A DNA stretch of 64,000 nt. Origin: Saprospiraceae bacterium. Its GTDB lineage: Bacteria > Bacteroidota > Bacteroidia > Chitinophagales > Saprospiraceae. Below are positions 32,693 to 39,958 of this stretch, in pieces. The stretch spans positions 120,644 to 184,643 of the forward strand of contig JAHDCG010000001.1 in the NCBI GenBank assembly GCA_020629965.1, in the 5' to 3' direction. The notes under the pieces were generated by a model. That model was not told where the DNA came from. It made no database searches and worked only from the letters and a program-made list of their open reading frames with translations. The position numbers and the translations under genes were made by a program. The stretch's first letter is position 1, and the number at the start of each line of letters is the position of its first letter.

Positions 32693-33724
32693 ATGTCCGA
32701 AAGTAAAATGAAAGTTCTCGTCACCGGCGGCTGCGGCTACATCGGCAGTCATACCTTGGTCGATTTGATTGATAACGGCTACGAGGTCGTTTCCGCAGAT
32801 AATTTGTCCAACAGCACCGAAGATGCGCTCGCGGGCGTAGAAAAAATTACCGGTGTCAAAGTCAAAAACTACCGCGTGGATTTAACCGATTTGGCGGCGA
32901 CCCGTGCGATTTTTCAGGAAAACCCGGACATCGAAGGCATCATTCATTTTGCCGCTTATAAAAGTGTCGGCGACTCGGTTTTTAATCCGCTCGGCTACTT
33001 TCACAATAACATCAACAGCCTGTTGAACGTCCTGTACTGCGCCGAAGAGTACAACGCCCCTCACTTCATTTTCAGTTCTTCCTGCTCCGTTTACGGCAAT
33101 ACCGACGCGCTGCCCGTGGTCGAAAGCACGCCTTTTCAAGAAGCGGAAAGCCCTTACGCGCGCACCAAACAAATGGGCGAACAAATTATCCGTGATTTTG
33201 CCGGCAAAGACGGCAAAGTCAGTTCGGTCATTCTCCGCTACTTCAATCCGGCGGGCGCACACGAGACCGCACAACTCGGCGAGGCAGCCAGCAATCCCGC
33301 GACTAATTTGGTTCCCGTTATCACCGAAACCGCCATTGGCAAGCGCGAAAGCATGACCGTTTTCGGTGACAATTATAATACCCGAGACGGTAGCTGCGTG
33401 CGCGATTACATCCACGTCATGGACTTGGCGAATGCACACGTCAAGTCGCTTGAATATTTGGCGGAAGGAAAAAACGCAACCAAAGCGGACATTTTCAACG
33501 TCGGTATCGGCGAAGGGGTGACGGTTTTGGAAGCCATCAACGCTTTTGAAAAAACGGCGGACAAAAAGTTGAATTATCAAATCGGCGACCGACGTGCCGG
33601 CGATGTCGTCGCGGTGTATGCCGATCCGAATAACTCAATGACCAAACTCGATTGGGAACCGAAAAGAAACATCGACGAAATCATGCGCACCGCGTGGAAT
33701 TGGGAGAAAGCGCGGACGGCTTGA
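32693..33724 (+). CDS. galE: UDP-glucose 4-epimerase
   Basis: 343 residues of extended short-chain dehydrogenase. NAD-binding GGCGYIG (12-18), the catalytic Ser in FSSSCSVYG, and the YxxxK pair in YARTKQMGE are all present. YNTRDGSCVRDYIHVMDLA is diagnostic for GalE, read as two segments. It converts UDP-glucose to UDP-galactose (or the N-acetyl forms) for sugar use and envelope polysaccharides. A second in-frame ATG at 32708 (MKVLVTGG) could be the real start. Confidence 0.95.
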   Translation: MSESKMKVLVTGGCGYIGSHTLVDLIDNGYEVVSADNLSNSTEDALAGVEKITGVKVKNYRVDLTDLAATRAIFQENPDIEGIIHFAAYKSVGDSVFNPLGYFHNNINSLLNVLYCAEEYNAPHFIFSSSCSVYGNTDALPVVESTPFQEAESPYARTKQMGEQIIRDFAGKDGKVSSVILRYFNPAGAHETAQLGEAASNPATNLVPVITETAIGKRESMTVFGDNYNTRDGSCVRDYIHVMDLANAHVKSLEYLAEGKNATKADIFNVGIGEGVTVLEAINAFEKTADKKLNYQIGDRRAGDVVAVYADPNNSMTKLDWEPKRNIDEIMRTAWNWEKARTA

Positions 33725-33730
33725 AATGTT

Positions 33731-33804
33731 GTTTACGGGCTTAGGCGTTGAGGCGTTTAAATTTGCCCGGAGCAGCTAAACCTTTAAACGCCTAAACTTT
33801 AAAC
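33731..33804. repeat. Snap-back repeat of TTTAGGCGTTTAA type
   Basis: Left words GCTTAGGCGTTGAGGCGTTT and right words CCTTTAAACGCCTAAACTTT are imperfect inverses around a GC-rich turn (GCCCGGAGC). It lies between galE and the next gene on the same strand and is probably a transcript end. Confidence 0.65.
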
Positions 33805-33818
33805 AAGAAAATTTTGCC

Positions 33819-34520
33819 ATGAAAAAACTCCTCACTCCTTTGTTTCTGCTCCTCTTTTTCACTACCGGCTTTGCCCAGGAAAAAGAAGACTTGGCCGCCC
33901 TGCCCGAAGCGGAGCGCATTGAAATTACGGCAACCGCCCTGCGCGAAATCAAAAGCGGAGAGGCCGCCCTCATCGTGCGCTTGCCGAGCAACCATCGAAA
34001 AATGACGGAGCTGGAGCGACTCGCACAGAGCGACAATTTGACACCGCAAAAAGCCGCCCGCATGAAAGAAATGTTAGCTGTCACACGCGCTATTACTCCC
34101 GCTTTTAACGGTCGCTTGATGACGGCTTTCGCCGAAAATTTCACTTTCGCCCAACCACTGTTTATGCACGATACCGCCTCCGTGAGTTTAAAAAACGGCG
34201 TTACTTCCGGCATTTTTTTGGATAAAATCATTCAGCCCGACGCCGATATTACCATGCAGCAAGATAAATATTATATTTTGGATGTAGAATACGAGGGCTT
34301 TCCGGAAGCGATGAACGCGACCGATTTCGATATTATAAATGCGAATTTAGAAAAGTTACCCGCGCCCTTTCCGCAAAGTGCCTACGGCGGTTTTTTCCTC
34401 AACATGGGCTTACTTTTCAATAAAGACATCGCCGACAAGCAAGCCAAAGTCATGAACGCCATGACCGAAAAATACAACCGAAAACTCACGAAAGCCCACG
34501 CCAAATACGTCGAAAACTAA
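33819..34520 (+). CDS. Exported protein of unknown function
   Basis: 233 residues with a clear signal peptide (MKKLLTPLFLLLFFTTGFAQ). The mature part is helical at first (EAERIEITATALREIKSGEAA and a Lys/Met-rich segment), then has NGRLMTAFAENFTFAQPLFMHD and YYILDVEYEGFPEAMNATDF. It ends in a Lys-rich helix. No known domain is recognised. It is 23 bases upstream of the M15 peptidase gene, so both are probably one transcript. Confidence 0.65.
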   Translation: MKKLLTPLFLLLFFTTGFAQEKEDLAALPEAERIEITATALREIKSGEAALIVRLPSNHRKMTELERLAQSDNLTPQKAARMKEMLAVTRAITPAFNGRLMTAFAENFTFAQPLFMHDTASVSLKNGVTSGIFLDKIIQPDADITMQQDKYYILDVEYEGFPEAMNATDFDIINANLEKLPAPFPQSAYGGFFLNMGLLFNKDIADKQAKVMNAMTEKYNRKLTKAHAKYVEN

Positions 34521-34543
34521 CACAGCACATTCCAAACCGAATT

Positions 34544-35353
34544 ATGAAATTTTTGCCCTTATTTTCTTTATTGTTGCTCTTTGCCTGCGGCGAAAAATCG
34601 AACGGCGAGTCCGTACAACACAAGCCCGCCGCCCTGCCCGTTGCCGCCGTCGAGGAAACGACCGTGACTGAGATTGAAGTCGATACCGTTTTTACCATCG
34701 ACTACATTACCGGCAAATTCGAGCCCGCCGAGCACCCCGATTTTACGGAAATAAATCCGCCCCTCTCCGACCGAAAACGCTACCTGCGCAAAGACGTCCT
34801 CGCCGCTTTTACCGCTATGCGAGACGCTGCCGCCAAAGACGGAGTTACTTTAAAGGTGAAATCCGCCACCCGCAACTTTGCCAACCAAAAACGCATCTGG
34901 GAAAATAAATGGACGGGAGAAACCAAAATTGAAGGCGGAAAAAACGCCGCCGAAACCTGGAAAGACCCGAAAGAACGCGCGCTCACTATTTTGAAATGGA
35001 GCAGTATGCCCGGCACCTCGCGTCACCATTGGGGCACCGACATCGACATCAATGCTTTTGAAAATGATTACTTCGCCGCCGGTCGCGGTCTGAAAGAATA
35101 CAACTGGCTGACGGAAAACGCCGCCGGTTTCGGATTTTGTCAGGTCTATACCGAAAAGAATGCCGACCGCCCGACCGGTTACAATGAAGAAAAATGGCAC
35201 TGGACGTACCTGCCCGTCGCCAAGCAACTGACGCAAATCGCCGAAGAAAAAATGACGGATGATATGATTTCCGGCTTCAAAGGCGCTGAAGTCGCCGGCG
35301 AGGTCGGTATGGTCGAAAACTTCATCTTGGGTATCAATCGCGCCTGCTTATGA
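34544..35353 (+). CDS. M15-family D-alanyl-D-alanine carboxypeptidase, lipoprotein
   Basis: 269 residues. Lipoprotein signal MKFLPLFSLLLLFAC (Cys 15). The VanY-like M15 domain occupies about 80-235. The zinc site is SRHHWGTDIDI (SxHxxGxxxD, near 160-170) and EKWHWTYLP (ExxHW, near 217). Upstream, KSATRNFANQKRIW matches the conserved substrate-binding Arg/Gln helix. It likely trims D-Ala from peptidoglycan stem peptides in the periplasm. It is followed 41 bases later by a flippase gene. Confidence 0.88.
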   Translation: MKFLPLFSLLLLFACGEKSNGESVQHKPAALPVAAVEETTVTEIEVDTVFTIDYITGKFEPAEHPDFTEINPPLSDRKRYLRKDVLAAFTAMRDAAAKDGVTLKVKSATRNFANQKRIWENKWTGETKIEGGKNAAETWKDPKERALTILKWSSMPGTSRHHWGTDIDINAFENDYFAAGRGLKEYNWLTENAAGFGFCQVYTEKNADRPTGYNEEKWHWTYLPVAKQLTQIAEEKMTDDMISGFKGAEVAGEVGMVENFILGINRACL

Positions 35354-35394
35354 GTTTCGATTAAACACTTCAACGATTCAACAACAAAGACAAC

Positions 35395-36882
35395 TTGCTA
35401 AAAAAACTCGCCGGCGAAACGGTCATTTACGGTCTCAGCAGCATCATCGGTCGTATGGTGACCTTTTTGCTGACACCGCTTTACACTTATAATTTTCCGA
35501 CCGAAGATTACGGTGTCGTCATTTATCTTTATTCTCTCGTTGCCTTCCTCATGGTAATTTTTATTTACCGCATGGAGAGCGCGTATTTTCGCTTCGGCAC
35601 CGACGCCGAAACCCGCGAAAGTGCCTTTTCAACCGCCTTACTTTCCGTCGTTTCCACCTCCGTTATTTTCGCGGGAATTATGCTTTTCTTTTCTCGCTTT
35701 ATTGCCGTCGATTTGATGAATTATCCGCCGTCTTACGCATTGTACGTCAGCATGTTTGCGGGTATTTTAGCATTCGATGTCATTGCCGAAATCCCTTTTG
35801 CGCGGCTGCGTTTGGAGGGGAAAGCCCTGCGTTTTGCGATTTTAAAATTGACGAGCATCGGCGTCAATGTAGGTTTAAATTTATTTTTCATCGTCCTGTG
35901 TCCGTGGATTTTGGAGCAGGGTGCGGGGCATTTTGCCTATGATTTTATCGAAAAAATTTATAACCCGACCTTCGGTGTCGGTTATATTTTCGTTGCCAAT
36001 TTAGCGGCGAGCAGTTTAGTTTTACTGCTGCTTATTCCCGATTTTCTGCGGACTAAGTACACCTTCGACCCTGCGCTGTGGCGCAAGATGTTCGTGTGGG
36101 CGGCACCGCTGATTTTAGCGGGTTTGGCGGGCATTGCCAACGAGGTCATCGACCGGGTAATGCTCAAATATTTACTGCCCGAAAACATCGCAGATTCCGA
36201 ACTCGGTATCTACGGTGCCTGCTACAAATTAGCGGTCATCATGGCACTTTTCACCCAAGCCTTTCGCTACGCCGCCGAGCCGTTTTTCTTCGCCCAAAAG
36301 AAAAATAAAGACTCCAAAGAACTTTATGCCGCCATCGGTAAATACTTCGCCGTCGTCGGTTTGGTCGCCTTTCTCGTCGTCACTTTTTACATCGACCTCT
36401 TCCAATATTTAGTCGATGAACCGTACCGCGAAGGTCTGAAAATCGTTCCCGTTTTGCTCTTAGCCAATCTGTTTTTGGGATTGTATTATAACCTCTCCGT
36501 GTGGTACAAACTCACGGACAAAACCCGTTGGGGCGGCTACATTATGGCGGTCGGCGCGGTGATTACGGTCGTTTTAAATTGGTGGTGGATTCCCAAAATC
36601 GGTTACATGGGTTCGGCGTGGGCGACTTTGATTTGCTACGTTTCGGTCACGGCAATTAGTTATGTTTTAGGACAGAAATATTTCCCCGTGCCGTATGACT
36701 TAAAGCGCATTTTCGGTTACATTTTTATCGCCGTCGCTTTTTACTTTTTGTCTTTGTGGATGAGAAATGCGGTCGGCGGAGACTTGACTTCCGTGTTGAT
36801 TTCTAATACGGCTTTGTTGCTCTTATATTTTGTTATTTTGTTTCAAGCGGAAAGAAAATTGCTGCGGAAGTTCTTTGCGTAG
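35395..36882 (+). CDS. Oligosaccharide flippase / polysaccharide biosynthesis protein
   Basis: 495 residues with about 14 hydrophobic helices spread along the chain, the MATE/MOP-type fold of Wzx and MurJ-like flippases. Typical signs are the N-terminal GETVIYGLSSIIGRMVTFLL, TRLRLEGKALRF-like loop (FARLRLEGKALRF) and the mid-protein FRYAAEPFFFAQ. It moves lipid-linked sugars or peptidoglycan precursors across the inner membrane. It starts at TTG, because no ATG or GTG is in frame near the conserved N-terminus. Downstream (36917-36936) is a small palindrome GTCCCGACC/GGTCGGGAC with T-rich flank. Confidence 0.88.
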   Translation: MLKKLAGETVIYGLSSIIGRMVTFLLTPLYTYNFPTEDYGVVIYLYSLVAFLMVIFIYRMESAYFRFGTDAETRESAFSTALLSVVSTSVIFAGIMLFFSRFIAVDLMNYPPSYALYVSMFAGILAFDVIAEIPFARLRLEGKALRFAILKLTSIGVNVGLNLFFIVLCPWILEQGAGHFAYDFIEKIYNPTFGVGYIFVANLAASSLVLLLLIPDFLRTKYTFDPALWRKMFVWAAPLILAGLAGIANEVIDRVMLKYLLPENIADSELGIYGACYKLAVIMALFTQAFRYAAEPFFFAQKKNKDSKELYAAIGKYFAVVGLVAFLVVTFYIDLFQYLVDEPYREGLKIVPVLLLANLFLGLYYNLSVWYKLTDKTRWGGYIMAVGAVITVVLNWWWIPKIGYMGSAWATLICYVSVTAISYVLGQKYFPVPYDLKRIFGYIFIAVAFYFLSLWMRNAVGGDLTSVLISNTALLLLYFVILFQAERKLLRKFFA

Positions 36883-36916
36883 TATTGATTTCAGTCGATA
36901 GGCTCTTTTTTAGCAA

Positions 36917-36936
36917 GTCCCGACCCCGGTCGGGAC
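36917..36936. repeat. GTCCCGACC palindrome, possible terminator
   Basis: A 9-bp perfect stem with a two-base turn lies 35 bases after the flippase stop. A TTTTTT run starts 8 bases further, so it is a weak terminator candidate. A related word is present at 15608-15622. Confidence 0.55.
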
Positions 36937-37011
36937 GCTACGGTTTTTTGACAAAGTCCGGAACTGAATACGACTCGATAAAGTTATGCTCCCGAACAAA
37001 AAAACTTTATC

Positions 37012-37785
37012 ATGTTAAAAGAACTCATTCTGCGACACGGCAAGGAAAAAGTCAACACTTTGACTAAATATCCTTCCGTTTTGACCCTGCACCGCTTCGG
37101 GCAGCGGGGACGACTCACCGACGTACTCACTACCGATATTACGGGCGAAAAAATGTTTGCTTCCGAAAAAATCGACGGGACAAATGTCAGAATCGTGTGT
37201 TGGCAGGATGAATTTCTCATCGGTTCGCGCAATTTTTTACTGCACTACTCCAAGGATTTATTTTGGGATGAAGCCGGCGGCATCGTCCGGCAAATTTTCG
37301 ATTTGAAAATCCCTGTCTTACAACCTGACCGCATGACTGTCGTTTACGGCGAATTATTCGGCGGTAAAATCACCGGCGGCTCGAAAAATTACGGTAAAGA
37401 AAAACACGGTTTTCGCGTTTTCGATGTCGCCGTTTTCGATGATTTGTCAATACTCGACGGCTCAACGGATGAGATTTCAGCTTGGCGTGAAAGCTCGCTC
37501 GACTCTTCCGTTGACAATACTTTGCGCTACGGACAAAATTTTGTCAACCCGGATGAATTGCAAAATTTCGGCTACGATTTGGTTCCCGAAGTCGCGTTCG
37601 ACCTCCCCGATTTTCGACACGAAACAGTCATGGCTGCTTTGCAAAAGTATTTGCCCGAAACCAACGTCGCGCTTTCCGACAGTGCACGGAAAGTCCCGGA
37701 GGGCGTCATCTTGCGCAATTTCGACCGCACGAAAATTGTCAAACTGCGCTTGGAAGATTATGCGCGGACTTTGCGGAAGCGATAA
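37012..37785 (+). CDS. RNA ligase family protein (Rnl2-like)
   Basis: 257 residues of the nucleotidyltransferase superfamily. Motif I is EKIDGTNVRI with the Lys to be adenylated at position 53. Motif III-like sequence is VYGELFGGKI (Glu 114). Motif IV is EGVILRN near 227. Motif V is KIVKLRLEDY (KxK-type) near 240. These are the marks of the PF09414-type RNA ligases, which join 3'-OH and 5'-phosphate RNA ends using ATP. No end-healing enzyme (Pnkp, Hen1, CPDase) or RtcB is in the window, and there is no OB-fold extension. The substrate is unknown. The gene stands alone with its own terminator. Confidence 0.85.
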   Translation: MLKELILRHGKEKVNTLTKYPSVLTLHRFGQRGRLTDVLTTDITGEKMFASEKIDGTNVRIVCWQDEFLIGSRNFLLHYSKDLFWDEAGGIVRQIFDLKIPVLQPDRMTVVYGELFGGKITGGSKNYGKEKHGFRVFDVAVFDDLSILDGSTDEISAWRESSLDSSVDNTLRYGQNFVNPDELQNFGYDLVPEVAFDLPDFRHETVMAALQKYLPETNVALSDSARKVPEGVILRNFDRTKIVKLRLEDYARTLRKR

Positions 37786-37791
37786 ACGAAG

Positions 37792-37825
37792 AAAAAGCTG
37801 AACGAGTGATTGTTCGGCTTTTTTT
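37792..37825 (+). terminator. Terminator of the RNA ligase gene
   Basis: AAAAAGCTGAAC (37792-37803) pairs with GTTCGGCTTTTT (37812-37823) with one G-T pair, 8-base loop and further T residues. Confidence 0.88.
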
Positions 37826-37970
37826 CTGCCCGATTGTTTCTACTCAAGGTTACTTGCAGCTTTTACCTTAGACGCGTTTTCCCGCGTCTCTACACACCCG
37901 GCTTCTGCAGTTAATCAAAAGTATAATATTTATCAACGCTCAACCCTCGACCGACAACTAACGTTACTGC

Positions 37971-38001
37971 TTGTAAAGACCGGCTAATTCCGCTACCTTT
38001 G
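37971..38001 (+). promoter_or_regulatory. Promoter upstream of the E2 gene
   Basis: TTG (37971-37973), 20 bases, TACCTTTG (37994-38001) is a near-ideal Bacteroidota promoter. Transcription would start near 38007, about 140 bases before the ATG at 38149. The bases between the RNA ligase terminator and here hold only a small palindrome at about 37872-37891. Confidence 0.72.
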
Positions 38002-38006
38002 CGGCG

Positions 38007-38081
38007 CGAAAAAACAGGCACTTTGCTGCGGCTCTTTAGGAGCGACACCACCGCATTTTTCAGAAAAAAGGGCGGTTTTTT
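38007..38081 (+). ncRNA. Candidate small RNA or attenuated leader before the E2 gene
   Basis: Shortly after the promoter, ACCGC (38050-38054) pairs with GCGGT (38072-38076), and inside it TTTTT pairs with AAAAA, giving a long hairpin that runs straight into six T residues. This is an intrinsic terminator 68 bases before the E2 start codon. It would produce a transcript of about 75 bases, or act as an attenuator if readthrough is regulated. The upstream part has GCGGCTCTTTAGGAGCGAC, which can form its own stem. Confidence 0.45.
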
Positions 38082-38148
38082 CGTTTAAATCACGAAACAC
38101 GAATTTTTCGAAATTCTAAAAAATAAAACCAAAAAGAAGAAATAATTT

Positions 38149-39504
38149 ATGGCGCAGGTAGATTTGATAATGCCGAAAATGGGCGAAAGTATCACGGAAG
38201 CCACCATCTTGGAATGGTTGAAGCAGCCCGGCGATACCGTGGAATTGGACGAAAATGTATTGTTGATTGCCACTGACAAAGTAGATTCCGAAGTGCCCTC
38301 ACCGGTCGCCGGAGTACTCAAAGAGATACTTTTTGAGGTGGATGACGTTGTGGAAGTCGGTAAGGCTATCGCCGTAATCACCACCGAAGCGGAGGCAGAC
38401 GATACGCCTCCCGCGCCCGCAGCACCGACACCCGCCGCGCAAAGCAACGGCAGTGCAACCGCGCAAAAACAAGATAATTCGGCAGCTCCCGCGCCGGTCA
38501 CGGCAGCCGTCAGCGACTCCGGCCCCGTCGGTAAGACGGACAGCAACGGGCGTTTTTATTCGCCTTTGGTGCGCACTATGGCCGAAAAAGAAGGCATCGG
38601 CATCGCCGAACTCGCCACCGTTGCCGGCAGCGGCAAAGACGGCAGAGTGACGAAAAAAGATATGCTGGAGTACCTCGATAACCGAGGCAATGCCCCGCAG
38701 GCTGCTCCCGTAGCGACACCCGCTCCGCAGCAGCGTTCACAACCCGTTTCCGCCCCCGCACCGACGCCGAGTGCGCCGCGTGTACAAACTTCCGGCGATA
38801 CGGAAATCGTCGAGATGGACAGAATGCGCCGCCTTATCGCCGACCACATGGTGATGTCGAAGCACACTTCGCCGCACGTTACCTCTTTCATCGAGGCCGA
38901 TGTGACGAATATGGTCAACTGGCGCAACAAAGTGAAAGGCGAATTTCAGAAAAAACACGGTCAGAAAATTACCTTCACGCCGATTATTTTGGAAGCAGTC
39001 GCAAAGGCAATCGTCGATTTTCCGATGATAAACGTTTCGGTGGACGGCACGAATATTATCGTTCACAAAAACATCAATATCGGCATGGCAGCCGCTTTGC
39101 CGTCGGGTAATTTGATTGTTCCCGTCATCAAAAATGCGGACGAAAAGAATATTTTAGGCTTGACTAAAACCGTCAACGACCTCGCCGGTCGCGCCCGTGC
39201 CAACAAGTTAAAGCCCGACGAAATTCAGGGCGGCACCTTCACGCTGACCAACGTCGGCACCTTCGGAAATGTGATGGGTACGCCGATTATCAACCAGCCG
39301 CAGGTGGCGATTATGGCGGCGGGTGCCATCCGTAAAAAGCCCGCAGTCATGGAAACCGAATACGGCGACGTTATTGCCGTGCGGCAGTTGATGTTCCTGT
39401 CTCTGTCGTATGACCACCGCGTGGTGGACGGCTTTTTAGGCGGTTCATTTCTGCGCCGCGTCGGTGATTATTTGGAAAAATTTGACCATACGCAGACGAT
39501 TTAA
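38149..39504 (+). CDS. Dihydrolipoamide acyltransferase, E2 of a 2-oxoacid dehydrogenase
   Basis: 451 residues. Lipoyl domain (1-78) with the lipoylated Lys in ATDKVDSEVPSP (K 44). A Pro/Ala-rich linker follows, then the E3-binding domain (FYSPLVRTMAEKEGIGI, near 125-160), a second linker and the catalytic CAT-like domain (about 215-450) ending with the active site SYDHRVVDGFLGG (HxxxD). It carries acyl groups from E1 to CoA in a pyruvate, branched-chain or 2-oxoglutarate complex. No E1 or E3 gene is adjacent, so the substrate is not decided. The single lipoyl domain and Pro-rich linker suit a branched-chain or mixed-type E2. Confidence 0.92.
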   Translation: MAQVDLIMPKMGESITEATILEWLKQPGDTVELDENVLLIATDKVDSEVPSPVAGVLKEILFEVDDVVEVGKAIAVITTEAEADDTPPAPAAPTPAAQSNGSATAQKQDNSAAPAPVTAAVSDSGPVGKTDSNGRFYSPLVRTMAEKEGIGIAELATVAGSGKDGRVTKKDMLEYLDNRGNAPQAAPVATPAPQQRSQPVSAPAPTPSAPRVQTSGDTEIVEMDRMRRLIADHMVMSKHTSPHVTSFIEADVTNMVNWRNKVKGEFQKKHGQKITFTPIILEAVAKAIVDFPMINVSVDGTNIIVHKNINIGMAAALPSGNLIVPVIKNADEKNILGLTKTVNDLAGRARANKLKPDEIQGGTFTLTNVGTFGNVMGTPIINQPQVAIMAAGAIRKKPAVMETEYGDVIAVRQLMFLSLSYDHRVVDGFLGGSFLRRVGDYLEKFDHTQTI

Positions 39505-39519
39505 AAGAAGCAATAAACG

Positions 39520-39556
39520 AAAAGTGAGTGCGTGCGGACGTACTCACTTTTTTTGT
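39520..39556 (+). terminator. Terminator of the E2 gene
   Basis: AAAAGTGAGTGCGT (39520-39533) pairs with ACGTACTCACTTTT (39538-39551), 12 of 14 pairs, 4-base loop, then TTTTTG. Confidence 0.85.
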
Positions 39557-39599
39557 TTTTAACCACGAAAAGTACAAAAGGCACTAAACGTCTCTAAAC

Positions 39600-39790
39600 A
39601 CTCTAACCCACAAACAATTCAAACTAACAAACAACTCAAACCAACAAACCACTCCAACATTTCAAACCCTTTTTTCCCGCTCGACGGCATCAGCAATGCG
39701 GCATTCAAAAATCGAATTTCAATTAAAAAAAAACGACTACAACCATTCAAACCCACAAACCACTCCAACCCTACAAACTCGTTTTCCAAT
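39600..39790. repeat. Low-complexity CAAACCACTCCAAC direct repeats
   Basis: Within the 454-base gap before the OmpA-type gene, words such as CAAACAACTCAAACC and CAAACCACTCCAAC recur irregularly at 39609-39668 and 39743-39779. They resemble the dispersed CAACNATTCAAC words of the snap-back repeats but have no inverted partner. No gene is seen in the gap. Confidence 0.6.
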
Positions 39791-39862
39791 TAACAAAATC
39801 AAAAAAACCGAATCGAAAACACTAATCTCCCGTAATTTACCGTACAAATGAAGTAAAGTTTT

Positions 39863-39870
39863 TACATTTG
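39863..39870 (+). promoter_or_regulatory. -7 promoter box of the OmpA-type gene
   Basis: TACATTTG matches TAnnTTTG, 88 bases before the ATG at 39959. No clear -33 element. Confidence 0.5.
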
Positions 39871-39958
39871 AGATTAGAACAAACGGTACGCGCCGAGTCT
39901 TATTTATATTTCGCCGTATCGCTCACATAAACATAGCTTTTTTCGTCAAATATTCGGT

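Noticed and set aside
39600..39790. CRISPR-like array
   Set aside because: The CAAACCACTCCAAC words are irregular in sequence and spacing and have no distinct spacers. No cas gene is in the window.
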